Shown here in pieces: positions 34,495 to 46,700 of a stretch of 64,000 nt of DNA. Numbering within the stretch: the first letter of the stretch is position 1; the number at the start of each line of letters is the position of its first letter. Source of the stretch: Kribbella antibiotica (GTDB taxonomy: Bacteria; Actinomycetota; Actinomycetes; Propionibacteriales; Kribbellaceae). The DNA lies in NCBI RefSeq assembly GCF_004349055.1, contig NZ_SMKX01000011.1, positions 1 to 64,000 of the forward strand. The letters are read 5' to 3'. The position numbers and the translations under genes were made by a program. The notes under the pieces were generated by a model. It saw nothing but the letters and a program-made list of their open reading frames with translations. It was not told the DNA's origin and did not search any database.

Positions 34495-36528
34495 GTGAAT
34501 CCTCAGGTGACCCGCGACGCATATGGCGTTCCCCACCTGCAGGCCGGTGACCCACTCGCCCTCGTTCACCTCCAAGGCGAAACCACCGCCCGCGACCGGG
34601 CCTGGCAGCTCGAGCTCGCCCGGCACCGCTTCAACGGAACAACCGCCTCGTTCCTCGGCCCGGAAGCGCTCCCCTGGGACACCTTCGCCCGCCAGGCCCG
34701 GCTCGCCGACACCGCTCGCCAGTGCTTCGACGCCCTCGACGACGAGACCCGTGCCTGGGTGACGTCGTACGTCGATGGTGTGAACTCAGCCCTGCCATCG
34801 GCCGAGGCCCCCGAATTCGCAGCGACCGGCCTGACCCCCGGCAAGTGGGAGCCGTGGACACCGCTGGGGATCTGGCTCGCCGTCCACATCTTGTTCGCCG
34901 GATTCCCGAGCAAGCTGTGGCGCACCCATGTCGCGCAGCGGCTCGGCGAGGAGTACCTGCAGCTGTTCACTTCCGAGGGACCACACACATCCGGCAGCAA
35001 CGGCTGGCTGATCCCCGGCTCCGCCACGGCAACCGGCCAGGCGATCATCGCCGGCGACCCACATCGCTACATCGAGCACCCCGGCGTCTACCAGCAGATC
35101 CGGCTCGCCTGCCCGTCGTACGACGTACTGGGGCTGGCCGTGCCGGGCATCCCCGGCATCGCCCATTTCGGCCATGCGGGGAAGGTGGCGTGGGCAATCA
35201 CCAACGCCACCGCCGACTACCAGGACCTGTACGCCGAACAACTCCGGCGGACCGGATCGTCGATCGAAGCGCTCGGCCCGTCCGGGTGGGCGCCGGCGTC
35301 GTTCCACACTGAGGTCATCGAGGTCGCGGGAGCGGATCCGGTCACGATCGAGGTGATCGAGACCGACCGCGGCCCGATCATCGTGGATCACGCCGGTCAG
35401 ACACTCAGCCTGCGTTATCCGCCGCGAGTCCTTCGCCGATTGGGGTTCGAGGCGATGCCGCGGTTGCTCCAGGCAACCAGTACCGCAGATATCGACGACA
35501 TCCTGGAAGACTGGGTCGAGCCGGTCAACGTCGTCTTCGCCGCCGATATCAACGGCGGCCTCCTCCACCGCGTCGCGGGCGTGGTTCCGGAACGTCATCA
35601 GGCCAACGGACTTCGCGTCGTACCGGCCTGGGAGTCAGCCTTCGACTGGACCGGCTGGAAGCCAATGCCCAAGGCAACCGTCAACGGCCCGGAGGCAATG
35701 GCCAACGCCCGCGGAATCGCCACCCCGCTCGGCGTCGAGTTCGCCGCTCCCCACCGAGTGAACCGCATCCGCGAACTCCTGCACGAGCGCTCCGACTGGT
35801 CGATCGACGACATGCGAACCATCCACACCGACACCTACCTCGGCTCGGCCCACCGCATCATCGACCGACTCCCCGAACTCACAGATCTGTCCGCGGAAGC
35901 CGTTGCCCTGCGCACCGAACTCGTCGACTGGGACCGCCGCATGGACGCGACGAGCACCACGGCGTCGACGTACGCGGCCGTCCGTAAGGCCGTCATCGCG
36001 CGGCTCACCGAACGCTTCAGCATCCTCGAAAACCCCGAGTGCCCCGACATCTTCGCGCCGTACCTGGACACTCTCACCCACGTCTCCTACGCACTCGAAA
36101 ACCTCCTCGAATCCGCCGACCTGGACGTCATCCCACTCATCCAGGGTGCCCTCGAAGACGTCGCCGCGGCCAAGCCCCGCCAACCCTGGGGCGAGACCCA
36201 CCAGCTAACGCCGCTACACCCGCTGCGCACACCGCTCTTCACTCCCACCGAAGAACCGATCGACCTGGCCCTCTCCGGCGACCACCACTGCGTCTGGTCC
36301 ACCTCACCCATGCCCGGCCTGGCCGACCTCTGCATCCGCGCCTCCGCCGCCCGCTTCGCCTGGGACCTCGCCGACCGCTCCGCCAGCACCTGGGTAGTCC
36401 CGTTAGGTGCCTCCGGCATCCAAGGCAACGCCCATCACCACGACCAACTTCCGCTGTGGCTCCGCGGCGACCTCATTCCGGCTGATGCCACCAAGCAACC
36501 GCCGGCCGCGAACTCTGCATCCGATTGA
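34495..36528 (+). CDS. Penicillin acylase-family Ntn hydrolase
   Basis: A 677-residue Ntn-hydrolase precursor. The expected self-cleavage site and catalytic serine are in SGSNGWLIPGSATATGQ (about residue 168), preceded by a short alpha chain. The N-terminal VTRDAYGVPHLQAGD and QLELARHRF are typical. No signal peptide is seen, so it may stay in the cytoplasm. The GTG start at 34495 follows GAGG. The iron box upstream and the divergent siderophore reductase suggest that it trims or recycles an acylated siderophore; this is inference. Its 3' end overlaps the convergent gene by 56 bases. Confidence 0.87.
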   Translation: MNPQVTRDAYGVPHLQAGDPLALVHLQGETTARDRAWQLELARHRFNGTTASFLGPEALPWDTFARQARLADTARQCFDALDDETRAWVTSYVDGVNSALPSAEAPEFAATGLTPGKWEPWTPLGIWLAVHILFAGFPSKLWRTHVAQRLGEEYLQLFTSEGPHTSGSNGWLIPGSATATGQAIIAGDPHRYIEHPGVYQQIRLACPSYDVLGLAVPGIPGIAHFGHAGKVAWAITNATADYQDLYAEQLRRTGSSIEALGPSGWAPASFHTEVIEVAGADPVTIEVIETDRGPIIVDHAGQTLSLRYPPRVLRRLGFEAMPRLLQATSTADIDDILEDWVEPVNVVFAADINGGLLHRVAGVVPERHQANGLRVVPAWESAFDWTGWKPMPKATVNGPEAMANARGIATPLGVEFAAPHRVNRIRELLHERSDWSIDDMRTIHTDTYLGSAHRIIDRLPELTDLSAEAVALRTELVDWDRRMDATSTTASTYAAVRKAVIARLTERFSILENPECPDIFAPYLDTLTHVSYALENLLESADLDVIPLIQGALEDVAAAKPRQPWGETHQLTPLHPLRTPLFTPTEEPIDLALSGDHHCVWSTSPMPGLADLCIRASAARFAWDLADRSASTWVVPLGASGIQGNAHHHDQLPLWLRGDLIPADATKQPPAANSASD

Positions 36529-37171
36529 TCGACCGAATCACCTGCACCGCCAAGACAGCTGCGACAACTCCGCTCAACGCGCTGAGAGTCGACCAGACCG
36601 CCACGCCCCCAGGAGTCCCGAAGGTCGGCGCCCCGTAGCTCGGCCTGCTGCTGATCTGCCCCTCCGTGTACAACGCCATGTAGTTGCACACCGAAGACCC
36701 GATCCAGAACAGCCACCAGACCGAGACGATCGAGTACCGGCTGCTGTCGATCCACGAGTTGCGGACCGCGGTCCGTGGGTCGCTCGCGGTCGCAACGTTC
36801 TGCACCACCCGCCCCGGCACCCAGAACGCCAGCACCGGCACGAACCAACCGAGCCCCGACCACAACCGCGAGTACTTGTGCTTCGCGTCGCACAAGAACT
36901 CCGAGTTCTCCCGCGCGCGCACCAGCCACACGATGAACAACACCGCGGCCAGCACCGTCGCCACCGGATAAGCCGCCACCAAACCCACCGACACCCACTC
37001 CAGCGTGCTCAACTGCTCCACCGGATCAGGATCCGCCCGCCGCCAGTCGATGACCGCGTTCCCGAGGTCCGCCACCGCCGACGCACCGATCGCCCACGAA
37101 GCTGCCAGCCCAATACCGCGGATGTTCCGCAACCGCGGCGCCTTCATCCGACCTCGCGTTGCCTGCTGCAT
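36473..37171 (-). CDS. DUF4328 membrane protein
   Basis: A 232-residue protein with about five or six hydrophobic segments (for example 20-40, 60-82, 105-125, 145-165, 190-215). The pattern W-x-x-R-A-R-E-N-S and the FVPVLAFWVPGRVVQNV region are typical of DUF4328 proteins. The function of the family is unknown. The N-terminus is basic and probably cytoplasmic. It converges with the acylase gene, overlapping by 56 bases. Confidence 0.75.
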   Translation of the reverse strand: MQQATRGRMKAPRLRNIRGIGLAASWAIGASAVADLGNAVIDWRRADPDPVEQLSTLEWVSVGLVAAYPVATVLAAVLFIVWLVRARENSEFLCDAKHKYSRLWSGLGWFVPVLAFWVPGRVVQNVATASDPRTAVRNSWIDSSRYSIVSVWWLFWIGSSVCNYMALYTEGQISSRPSYGAPTFGTPGGVAVWSTLSALSGVVAAVLAVQVIRSINRMQSSRPAVAWWHQPE

Positions 37172-37242
37172 GACAGTCCCCTTTCACCTACGAGAACTGT
37201 CCCAACTCCCCAACCCCAGTTGGGGAAACCGGCAGCAACCTG

Positions 37243-37752
37243 TCAGGGGCGATAGGTGGCAAGCACTACTTCCAACCGCAACCGCCGGAACCGTCCCGGT
37301 TGCTGGTCGCGAACCTGCCGGCCCTCCTCGGTCCAGAACGCCAAATCCGGTACGTCGTCCTCGCCGACGGGCACGAACTTCAGGACCTCGTCGACCGCTG
37401 CGGCCGCGAGCTTCAGGCGTTCCGTGCGGGCAGCCTGATCGTCAACAGGAACGCGGGAAGCGAGCTCATCGGCCAGCCCCAGCCATTGGCCGGCGTCGAG
37501 CAGCTCGGACGGTTCGGGTCCGCCGAAGGCGCCGAGGCGGGTCTCGCGCTCGGGCAACTCGAAGAAGTACTCACGGTCCTGCCGGCAGCCCGCACACGTG
37601 GTGTCGTAGGCGATGAGCAGTTCACCGTCCGCGGACTGGGTCAGGCCGTGCTCCCAGTTCTCGGTGGTCGTCGAGCAGCCGGCGCACGGCTGTCTGTTCA
37701 GCCACAGGATCGCCTCGTCGTGGGTCCGGGCTACCGGCAACTGCGCGGTCAT
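37243..37752 (-). CDS. Double-CxxC protein coupled to the giant ESX protein
   Basis: A 169-residue protein of unknown family. It has two CAGC motifs (about residues 23-26 and 53-56) that could bind one zinc ion, then an acidic, helical C-terminal half. It begins with an ATGA overlap with the giant gene, so it is made directly after the giant protein. Toxin operons often end with the immunity gene, and this is the only candidate. It could also be a chaperone. There is no signal peptide or membrane span, so action is expected in the cytoplasm. Confidence 0.65.
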   Translation of the reverse strand: MTAQLPVARTHDEAILWLNRQPCAGCSTTTENWEHGLTQSADGELLIAYDTTCAGCRQDREYFFELPERETRLGAFGGPEPSELLDAGQWLGLADELASRVPVDDQAARTERLKLAAAAVDEVLKFVPVGEDDVPDLAFWTEEGRQVRDQQPGRFRRLRLEVVLATYRP

Positions 37753-40700
37753 GGGTTCACTCCGATCTCGTGGTGGTGGCCGGTCAAGTAGACCTCGCCG
37801 AGGATCGCTGGGAGATTGATCGGCGCGCCGGGACGGTCCGGCCGGGTCGGGTCGAACCCGAGCACCCGGACCGGGACCAGGGCGATCTCGTACCGGACCT
37901 CGACCCGGACCGTGACCAGGTCACCGTTCTCCAGCCGATGCCGTTCGCGACGGATACCGCGGGTGTCCGTGACCTGGTCCGATCGCTGGTCGCCACCGGT
38001 GAAGCCGCCCTTGAAGCCGGTCTCCCCGACGACATGGGAGGCGCCGGTCGGAGGCGACAGCAGCCGGCCGACGGAGGTCGACGTACTGACTGTCCGGGCG
38101 GCTCGGTCGACGATGCCGAGCTCGCCGTCCGGACTGATCTCGCTGACTTCTTGGACCTGCACCGGGACCGCGCGGATCACCACGTCGACGGCCACCGAGG
38201 CCTGACTCGGGACCGACAGCCGCAGGAATCGGACTCCCTCCGCTCCGGTCATCCGGGTGAAGGCGGCGTTCAGCACGGTCGGCGCGAGTTGGGCCTCGAT
38301 CTCCGCGCGGTGCAGCTCGACCCCGGATCGACCGAAGCGACCGGCGGCCGTCAGCCCGTCGATCACCGACGCGGTCAACTGCTCACTGTCGTGCGCTCCG
38401 ACGGTCTCGACCCAGACCGTCTCCGGCACGCTCCCAGGCTGGGCAGGAACAACCGGACCGAGCTTGGTTTTCGCGAGTCCCGTCGGCAGATGCTGGACCA
38501 GCGTCCCGTGCAACTCGATCTCGTCACTGACGATCAGCCCCGGCCGCTCCTCGGTCGGCTGCAGGCGGCTGCGCAGCCGGCCGTTGGTCGGCGCGGGCGA
38601 CGGGTCATGAGTGACCTCGATCTTCAGCTTGATTCGCCGGCCGATCCGAGTCAGGCCCGAGAACTCCGAGACCCGTTCCATCCTGCTGTGCGTCTCGGCG
38701 AACGCGCGGCTGCTGCCTTGCTCCCGGTCCGTCGCCGTCGAACCGTCCATCCCGCTCTCCGCCGTACCGGTCGCTCCACCGGACAGCGTCCGGCCGTGGG
38801 TGGTCGTCGAAGCGCGGTCGTCGAACAGGAAGCGCTGGTTCGAGCTGAGCAGGCCGGGATTGGTACCCAGCTCCGTGGCCTCGTCGGACAGTACGGCGGT
38901 CACCCGGACCGTGACGTGGCTTCCTGCGTGCTGCCCGTGCTCGATCGCGTACGTGCGGACGAATCCACGACCGCCGAGCATGTCGTCGATGCGGCCCCAC
39001 CACCGTTTGCCGGCCAGGTCGGCGAACATCGCCGGCGCCAGCACTCCATCACTGTCGACCCGCACCCCGACCCGCCGGGCCACCTCGCGGACGGCGTCCA
39101 GGACCGGGCTTGCCGACGTGTCGTCGAGCGCGTCCGTGAAGGCGACCGACTCGATCACGCTGCCGCCGAACCCGTAGCGGTACTGCGGAGGCACCGGCAC
39201 GGTCGCGGTCGACGGCCGCAATGCTTTCGGCAATACGGCGGCCAACCGATCGCCGAACTGGCCGAGATCGGGGTCGGTCGCAGTCAGCGCGGCGATGATC
39301 CGCGCCTCGCCGTGATGCACGGCCAGGGCGGGCGGCGTAGTGGACTTGGACAGGCCAATGCGATAGGCGCGGACCAGGCCGGCCGCAGTGCGGGCGTCGA
39401 GCGGCAGGCTGCCGTTCAGGTAGCGCTCAACGGCATCCGCCACCTGCTCGAGCGGAAGTTTGAGTTTGCCGTTGATGTAGAAGCGCAGCGCCTCGGTCTC
39501 ACCGATCTGGAAGTGCAACTGTCCGTTGCCTGCGTCGTACACATTGCGAGCCGCCGCGGTGTCGACGTTCAGTGTCACCGTAGTGTCCGCCACGAAGACG
39601 TAGTGCCGACCGGTGTCGATTGCCGATCGCTCGATCCCGGTGATCAACTGCTGAGTCCGGCCGGCGGAGTACGACCGGCTGCCGCCGCCGTTCACCCCGC
39701 CACCGTTGGGACCAGTGGTGTCCTGCGGATTGCCGTCGACCGCGACCGAGTCGGACACCGAGCCGTTGCTCGCCGCCGACCAGGCGACCGACGCGCCCTG
39801 GTTGCCGAGACCCAGGTTGATGTCGGCACCGACGCCGTCGGTGACCGAGACCAGCCGCACGTTGCCGACGATCCCGCGCAGGCCGAGCTGATGGCGACCG
39901 GCGATCGACCCGGGCGCGGTGATTGCCCCGCTGCGGTACGTCGTACCGGTCCACTCCGGGTGGGCGATCAGGTTGCGCGGATCCAGGAAGTTCTGGACCA
40001 GTTCACGGGTCAGCGGATCGTTCAGCAGCTCCGCGGGCAGATGTGACAGCAGATCCGGATTCTGGACGGCGAGGACCAGGATCCGCTGCAGGACAGCCGG
40101 CGTGAGCTGGGCGGTGACCGCCTCTTCCATCATCGTGGCCAGGGGCAACAGATCGGAGTCGATCAGCACCCGCGCGGTCCCCTGGGCGTCGTGAATCACC
40201 AGCTCGCTGTCCTGCTGCACTTCGCTGACCACCAACCGGTGCCCGAGCTCGAACACGGCCAGCGGTGCCCCGCTCTCCAACAAGGTGACCTGGTTGACCG
40301 TGCCACCGGTGAGCGAACTCATCCCGCGACCGAACGCGTTCCGGCCGAGCGAGACCCCGAGCGATCCGCCCTGGCCGTCAACCTTTTCCGAGTCTTTCAG
40401 CCCGAACGGCTTGACCCCCACCGGCATCCCCTTGGACCGGCTCGTCGTCCGCCCGGCCGACTCCGAACCGATGTTCAAGGCAACCATCGCTTCGTCCGAG
40501 GTCGTGCCGACGAACCGCACGGCGGCCGGGTCCTGGACGAGCTGGATCCGCAGCGTCGTGGTCTCGGTCGGCGCGGCGGTGCGAGTACGGACGAGTTCGA
40601 CGAGCAGGCCGTCCCGGACCGCGCCGTCGTACCCGGCCTCCAGCCGGTTCGGCGCCAGCTGGGCGGTCAGTTCCTCCAGGTTCGCCAGCTGTGCTTGCCG

Positions 40701-43700
40701 TTCGAGGGGGTCGGTGGTCAGCAGCTCCACATCGATCCGGCCGTCCGGGGTCATCGGGGGCAGGAACCCACGCTCGGCCAGATGCCGGATCACGTTCTCG
40801 ATGGCACCCTCCGTACCGGTCACCCGCTGCACGAGGGCAGGCCCGGACCCGACACCTGGCTTCGCCCACTCCGGCAGCTCCATCCGCCGGCCCGCGATGG
40901 CGTCCGGCAGTACGTCGCCGCGCAGGTACGGGTTCCCGTTCGGATCCAGCCGGGGCTTCCCTGCCGCGTCGCGGACGATCGCATCCGAGGACACCTTGAG
41001 TCCGTGCCGGTACGCGTCGTCGACACGCATCCGAACCAAGGCAATGGAGTCCGACGGGACGGTCCCATGCCGCTGCCCGTTCAGGACGAGCGACACCTCG
41101 TGGGTCAGCACCAGCTGATAGCCCTGGGTCGGTCCGACGAACCGGTGCACACCGATGTGCAACGCCGATCCCCCGGCGCTTTGGGATTCGGACCGACCGG
41201 CATCCCGGCCGGCCGAGGCCTCGGCGACGTACGCGCTGTCGGTGCCGGCCAGGTCCGTGAAGCCGGCTGCGCCGACCTCGACAGCGCCTTTGCCGGAGAC
41301 GCCGGTCCCGAAGCTCTGCGACCAGGAGGCGGACCGGAACCCGGTCCGGTCCCGCTCCTGCCAGTGCGCCTCGCTCTGTGCCCCGACCAACTCGGTACGC
41401 ACGTACTTGACGACCGTCCGGATCTCCAGGTGACCGACCGGTCGACCGTCGGCCGTCAGCGGCCGGATGATCGGCCGGCCGGTCGACTCGGACAACCGGC
41501 TAGGCAGGTCCTGGGTGAGCGCTTCCTGGATCTGCTCGCGCAGGTCGCGAGCCTGCTCTCCGAAGGAGCTCAACGGGCCGCCGAACACCCGGCTGACCTT
41601 GTCGGTCAGCCGTTGCAGGCCGTCGATCGAGCTGACCATCAGCTCCGGCAGCGGACCCGCCGGTTGCGGCCCGGACGAGACCTGATTCGCAGGTGCGGGC
41701 ACGGTGTAGGCGTGCGATACCCAGCCACGCACCGGAGCACCGACCAGGTCTGGTTCGACCGGCCGCCAGCGACCGAACTCGCTCTCCCGGACCTGCACGT
41801 TCCAGCGGCCCTGCCCTTCGAACAGCACCGCCTCACCACGGTTGTCCTCGGTCGCGCCGTCTTGCGCGTACGCCGCCGCCGAGCCGCCGAGTGCCCGGCT
41901 CCGGTTGAATCCGCCGTCGATGCGCAGGGTGACGAACTCCCCCAGTGACCCGATCGACGGGATCTGGTCCATCACCAGCCGGGTGAGGTCGCGCAGTGAC
42001 TGCGAGGCATTCAGGGTGAACCGCGACGTACCGGCGGTCCCGATCCGGCGGCCGCCCTGGGCTGTCTCGGCATGGACCAGCTGGGACGGTTTGGCACCGG
42101 GGTTCAGCACCTCACGCAGGTCTGCGATGTCCAGCGCGATCCGCAGCTCGGCCGGCCGGCCTGCGCCGACCCGCAACACGATGCCGTCCGCCGTCACGAG
42201 CTGGCCGAAGCCGGAGTTCAGTCGCAGCTGCAGATCAGCTGCCGTGAAGCGGTGATCAATGCCCAGCCGGTGCAGCTCCTTGTTCAGTTTCTCGGCCAGC
42301 TCGGCGAGTCCGGGCAGGTTGCCCACCGACAGCATGTCCGACAGCGCGGTCCGCGGCGGAAGCACCGGGGCAAGCTCCCGCTCAAGCTTCGCCTGCCGCC
42401 GCGCGAGCTCGGTCAGGTGTGCAGCCCGCTGATCCTCCGGAAGCCGAAGTACCTCGGCGTACTTGTCCCGCAGCAGTTCGGCCTCGCGAGCTGCCCGCCG
42501 GTACGCCGTCATCCGGCGCCGGTGCCAGGCCGCGACGTCGCGCTTCGACTCCGCTTCTCGCAGCTTCTCGCGGACTCGGCGGTGGCGACCCTCGTCCCGT
42601 TCCTGAGCAGCCTTGCGAGCCTCCTTGCTCGCGTCCTTGGCCGCTTTCTCGGCCTCCTTGATCGCCTGCCGTTTCCCGCGTTCCAGCGCACGCAACTCGG
42701 CCGCCCGGTTCGCCGCCTCCTGATGAGCAGCCGCGAAGTCCACCGGACCGGCGGGCGCGTCCGTCCAGGGCACAGCCGGAGGCGTGTGTCCGAACCGCGC
42801 GATAGCCCGGTTCAGCTGCTCGATGTCGTTGCGAATCACGTCGATCGCCGATTGGTCACCGGCGGCGACTGCCTCGCCGTACTGGCGCGACAACAGCCGG
42901 AGCTCGTTGAACTGCGCCTCCATGCACGCGTCCTCGACCGCGCCGGTGACCCGCGCCAGCACCCGGGTCACCCGAGAACCGTGACCGTGGAACGCATGCA
43001 GCGCATGACTGATCTCGTGCACCCACACCCGACCCAGCTGGTCATTCGCGATCCCGGGCGCAATGTGCACCACGTGCGGGTCTTCGATGGTCCCGGCATG
43101 CAGGTACGTCGCTGCCATCCGGCCGCGGCGTACCGGACCGATCTCCACCCGGAAGTGCTGGTCCTCCGACAGGCCGGCCGGACGGACGACGACCAAGTCG
43201 TCGTACCGATGTGGCGCGTCTTCGAGCAGGCCGCCGAAATCCTGCTGGCGGGTCGTCGCCGCCGCGTCCAGCACGGCATCGAGATCCAGCGCGCCCTCGG
43301 TGGCGGCCCGGCCGTTCACCACGAACCGCGAGCCGCGCACCTCACGGCTGTAGTGCGGCCCCGGAGGCGGCTTCGGGTGGCCGTGCGGGTTGTAGTTCGG
43401 ATTGAGCGCCTGCTGAATCGCCGTCCGCGCGGTACCTGCCTGCGAGTCCCGCCCGAACCAGTCGAACTCCTGGTCGCTGACCCGATCCGCCCGGGCCCGG
43501 ATCTCCTCGATCGGAGCCAGCCGATCGCGGTTCGGCCGGTTCACCTCGGTCTTCGGCTCGGCGGTGCCCCTCAACTCCACCAGCTGCCCGGCCGCACGGG
43601 GTCGCACCACCTCGATGACCACCTGTTTGCCGGCGGCGATGTCGGCAAGCCACTGCTCCTCAAGCCGTGCGTACTCGACGGGATCGACAGTCGCGCCGTC

Positions 43701-46700
43701 CGGAAGCAGGAAGGCGATACCACCCGGCCCGAACAGCCGGTAGCCGAGAACGTTGCCGTCGGCATCGAGCGGGATGCCACTACGGGCGGCTGCGGCTCGC
43801 CCCACTGCTTCGACGGCCGGTTTGAGCTTCGGATCCGTCGCCCGCACGGTCGCGACGACCTTGTCCACGACGCCGTCAGGCCCTTCGGTCCGCACCACTT
43901 CGTTCACGCCCAGGTACGTCGTACCGGCTGTTTCGGTGGCGTGCAGGGCCTCTGTCTGAACGAGCCCGACGTAGACCTGCCCGGTCACGTTGTCGAAGGT
44001 GACGGCCCGGATCTCGACGATCTTCTCGCCGCCGTTCCTGGTGTCGATCACCGTGTAGACGACATCGACCGCGTCCGGTCGGGCCTTGCCCGGTCTCGGC
44101 ATGACCACGACCTCGACCTCCAGGCCCTGCTTGAGCAAGGCCCCCCACTCCTCCTCCATCTGGTTGTAGGCGGCGGAGTTGAAGTTCGCGTTCTGCGCGA
44201 AGAGGTTGTGGAAGTCGTCGTTCTGGAAGAACCGCCAGGCCAGGAGATGCCCGCCGCTGTCGGTCGCAAAGCCGTACTTGTCATTCACGGCCTTGCGTTT
44301 ACCGGCCCCCTGGTTGCCGCGGTCGGACTCGTCGGCGTACCCCGCATAGTCCTCGCGCAGGCGGGCCACAGCCCGACGGAGGCGGCCGTCCTCGCCGACC
44401 TCCCAACGCGCCTCGTTCCGCCCGAACGTCCCGCGCTTGGAGACGTTGAAGTACGCGATGTCCCCGTCCGCGTCGCGCTCTGCCTGTTCGTCGAAGCCCG
44501 GTCGTACCGGCCCGAGCTGCGCCGGCGAATCAGCCGGGGTGAACCACCGGCTCTCCGGACCCTTCGGTACCGGCAAGCCCTGCTGTTCCAACGACCGCCG
44601 CGACGCCTCCAACTCCAGCCGCAGCTTCGCCTCCAACGCCCAGTCCTCCGGCCGCCCGGTCTGCTCCGCCACCTCTCTGGCGTTGGACAACTGGCGGGCC
44701 ACCACACTGTGCTCGTTGACCTGAGCCGCCGCACACGCATCGGTGACCGGACCGTTCGAAGTCTGCAGGTTCATCGGGCCGTACATCTCGTGCAGCGCAT
44801 GGCTGATCTCGTGCACCCATGCCCGCGTCAGCTGGTCGGTTCGCAAGGTCCGGTCGATCCGGGTCCGATGCGGTGTACCGTCGGTAGACAAGGTCGTCTG
44901 CGCGATCTTGTCGCCCGGAATGCGCCCCTCTTCGAGCCGGAACTCGTGGCGCCCGAACGCTGTCTCGACCGTGACGACGTTGCCGTCCACCTGCGGCTTG
45001 CCGTTGATCAGCCCACCGAAGTCCTGCTCCGCCATCGTCCGCGCCGCATCCATCACCTCCGCGTCCACTGCCGGCGCTGCCCCCGGACCCCGGCTGTTGC
45101 CTTCGATACCCGGCCGCTTCGGCGCATGCACCGTGCCCGGACCGCCGGTGATCTTCAGGCCGGACATGTCGTACTCGTCGATGATGATGCCCTCAGCAAC
45201 AACCTTCCCGCCGCTGAAGGAAACCTTGGCCTTGACCATGAAGTAGCGGACGTTGCCGAGTTCGGCCTGGGTCTTGATCGCATCGACCAGTTCCGCCATC
45301 GTCGTGATCGGCGTCGCCACCTCCGGCCGGGCCGGCCGCACGCGGACCCGATCCGGACCGCCGTGTTCCGAAGGCAGCGCGACCCGCTCCACAGCGAACG
45401 AGTCGAACACCGCGACGGCCTCGTTGCCGAGCCCCTCCGGGCGATGCACGTCCTCGCGGATGGCTGTCAGCAGACTGTCGAGATACTCCGGGTGCCCCTG
45501 CAGGTACTGCACCAGGTCAAGTCCTCGCCGCGGCACGGGCTTCCCGCCGGGGCCCTTGGCTTCGACCACATCGAACCCACGGATCTCACGGGTGACCTTG
45601 TCCACCCGGATGTACAGCTGGTCCATCCGGCCGGCCCCACCGTTGGCGGCGAAGAACACCCGGTAGACATCCAGCCCCTGCGAGCGGGCCTCGACACCGA
45701 GCCACCGCAACATCGACTCCGCGAAGAGCTCACCGACCCACTCTCCCTCGGTCGTCGACCGCTTCCCGGTGAACTCCGGCTGCCGCAGGCCGTCCAGGAT
45801 CTCCTGCCGCTGCTCGGCGCTGAGCTCGTTCCACGCCTGCAGCTCCGCGTCGGACATCTGGATCTCGACCGGCCGGCGCGTTTCCGTCGCGCTGTCGTTC
45901 CACAGGTCGACAGCGTCCTGCCGATCGGCGATCTCGGCGGCATCGTGACCAAGATCGGAATGCGTGAACGGCACGAAGATCCGGGGGAATCGGCGCCCTG
46001 GGACCACCTCGACGTTCTTGGGCACGAAGTCGCCGTCCGCGGTCACGTTCATCACCGGAACGCCGACCTGTTGGACCACTCCGTCCGACGTCCGGACCGG
46101 GAATGTCTCGCGCCCCGGCTTGGCGTCGCCGTGCCGGTTGACGTTCCCCTGGTTCTGCCCGGTATGCGGCTTGGCGAAGTAGTACTGACGCATCACCTTG
46201 GCGCGCGGAGTCAACCGGCCGTTCGCGTCCCTCTCGTTCAGCAACTCCGAGAACTGCTGCACCGCCTCGGACCGCAGCGACTTCCCACCGGCCCTGGCCC
46301 CCACCTGGACTGTGTGGCGACCGACCTGCTCCTGCCCGGCCAGCTCCTGCCGGGCATTCATCCGCGCCGCGAGCCCTTCGTCGAGCAACTCGAGTTCGCG
46401 CCGCCGGATCTCCTCGACCGCCCGGTCCTCAGCCCGCCCGGTCCGATCGGCGATCTCCTTGGCCTCACGAATCTGCCGCTCCACCAGCCGCCGCTCGTCC
46501 AGCGCCGCCTCGATACACGCATCCTCGGTGTGCCCGTGCTCGCCGGCCTTGACCCGCAACAGTTCCCGCACCGAGTGGCTGATCTCGTGCACCAACGCAC
46601 GAGCCAACTGATCGGCCCGTACGCCGGAATCGATGACGGTCTCGTGAACCCCATCGGCCCCCAGGGTCGTCTGCGCCACGTTGCGCCCCGCCACCGACCC

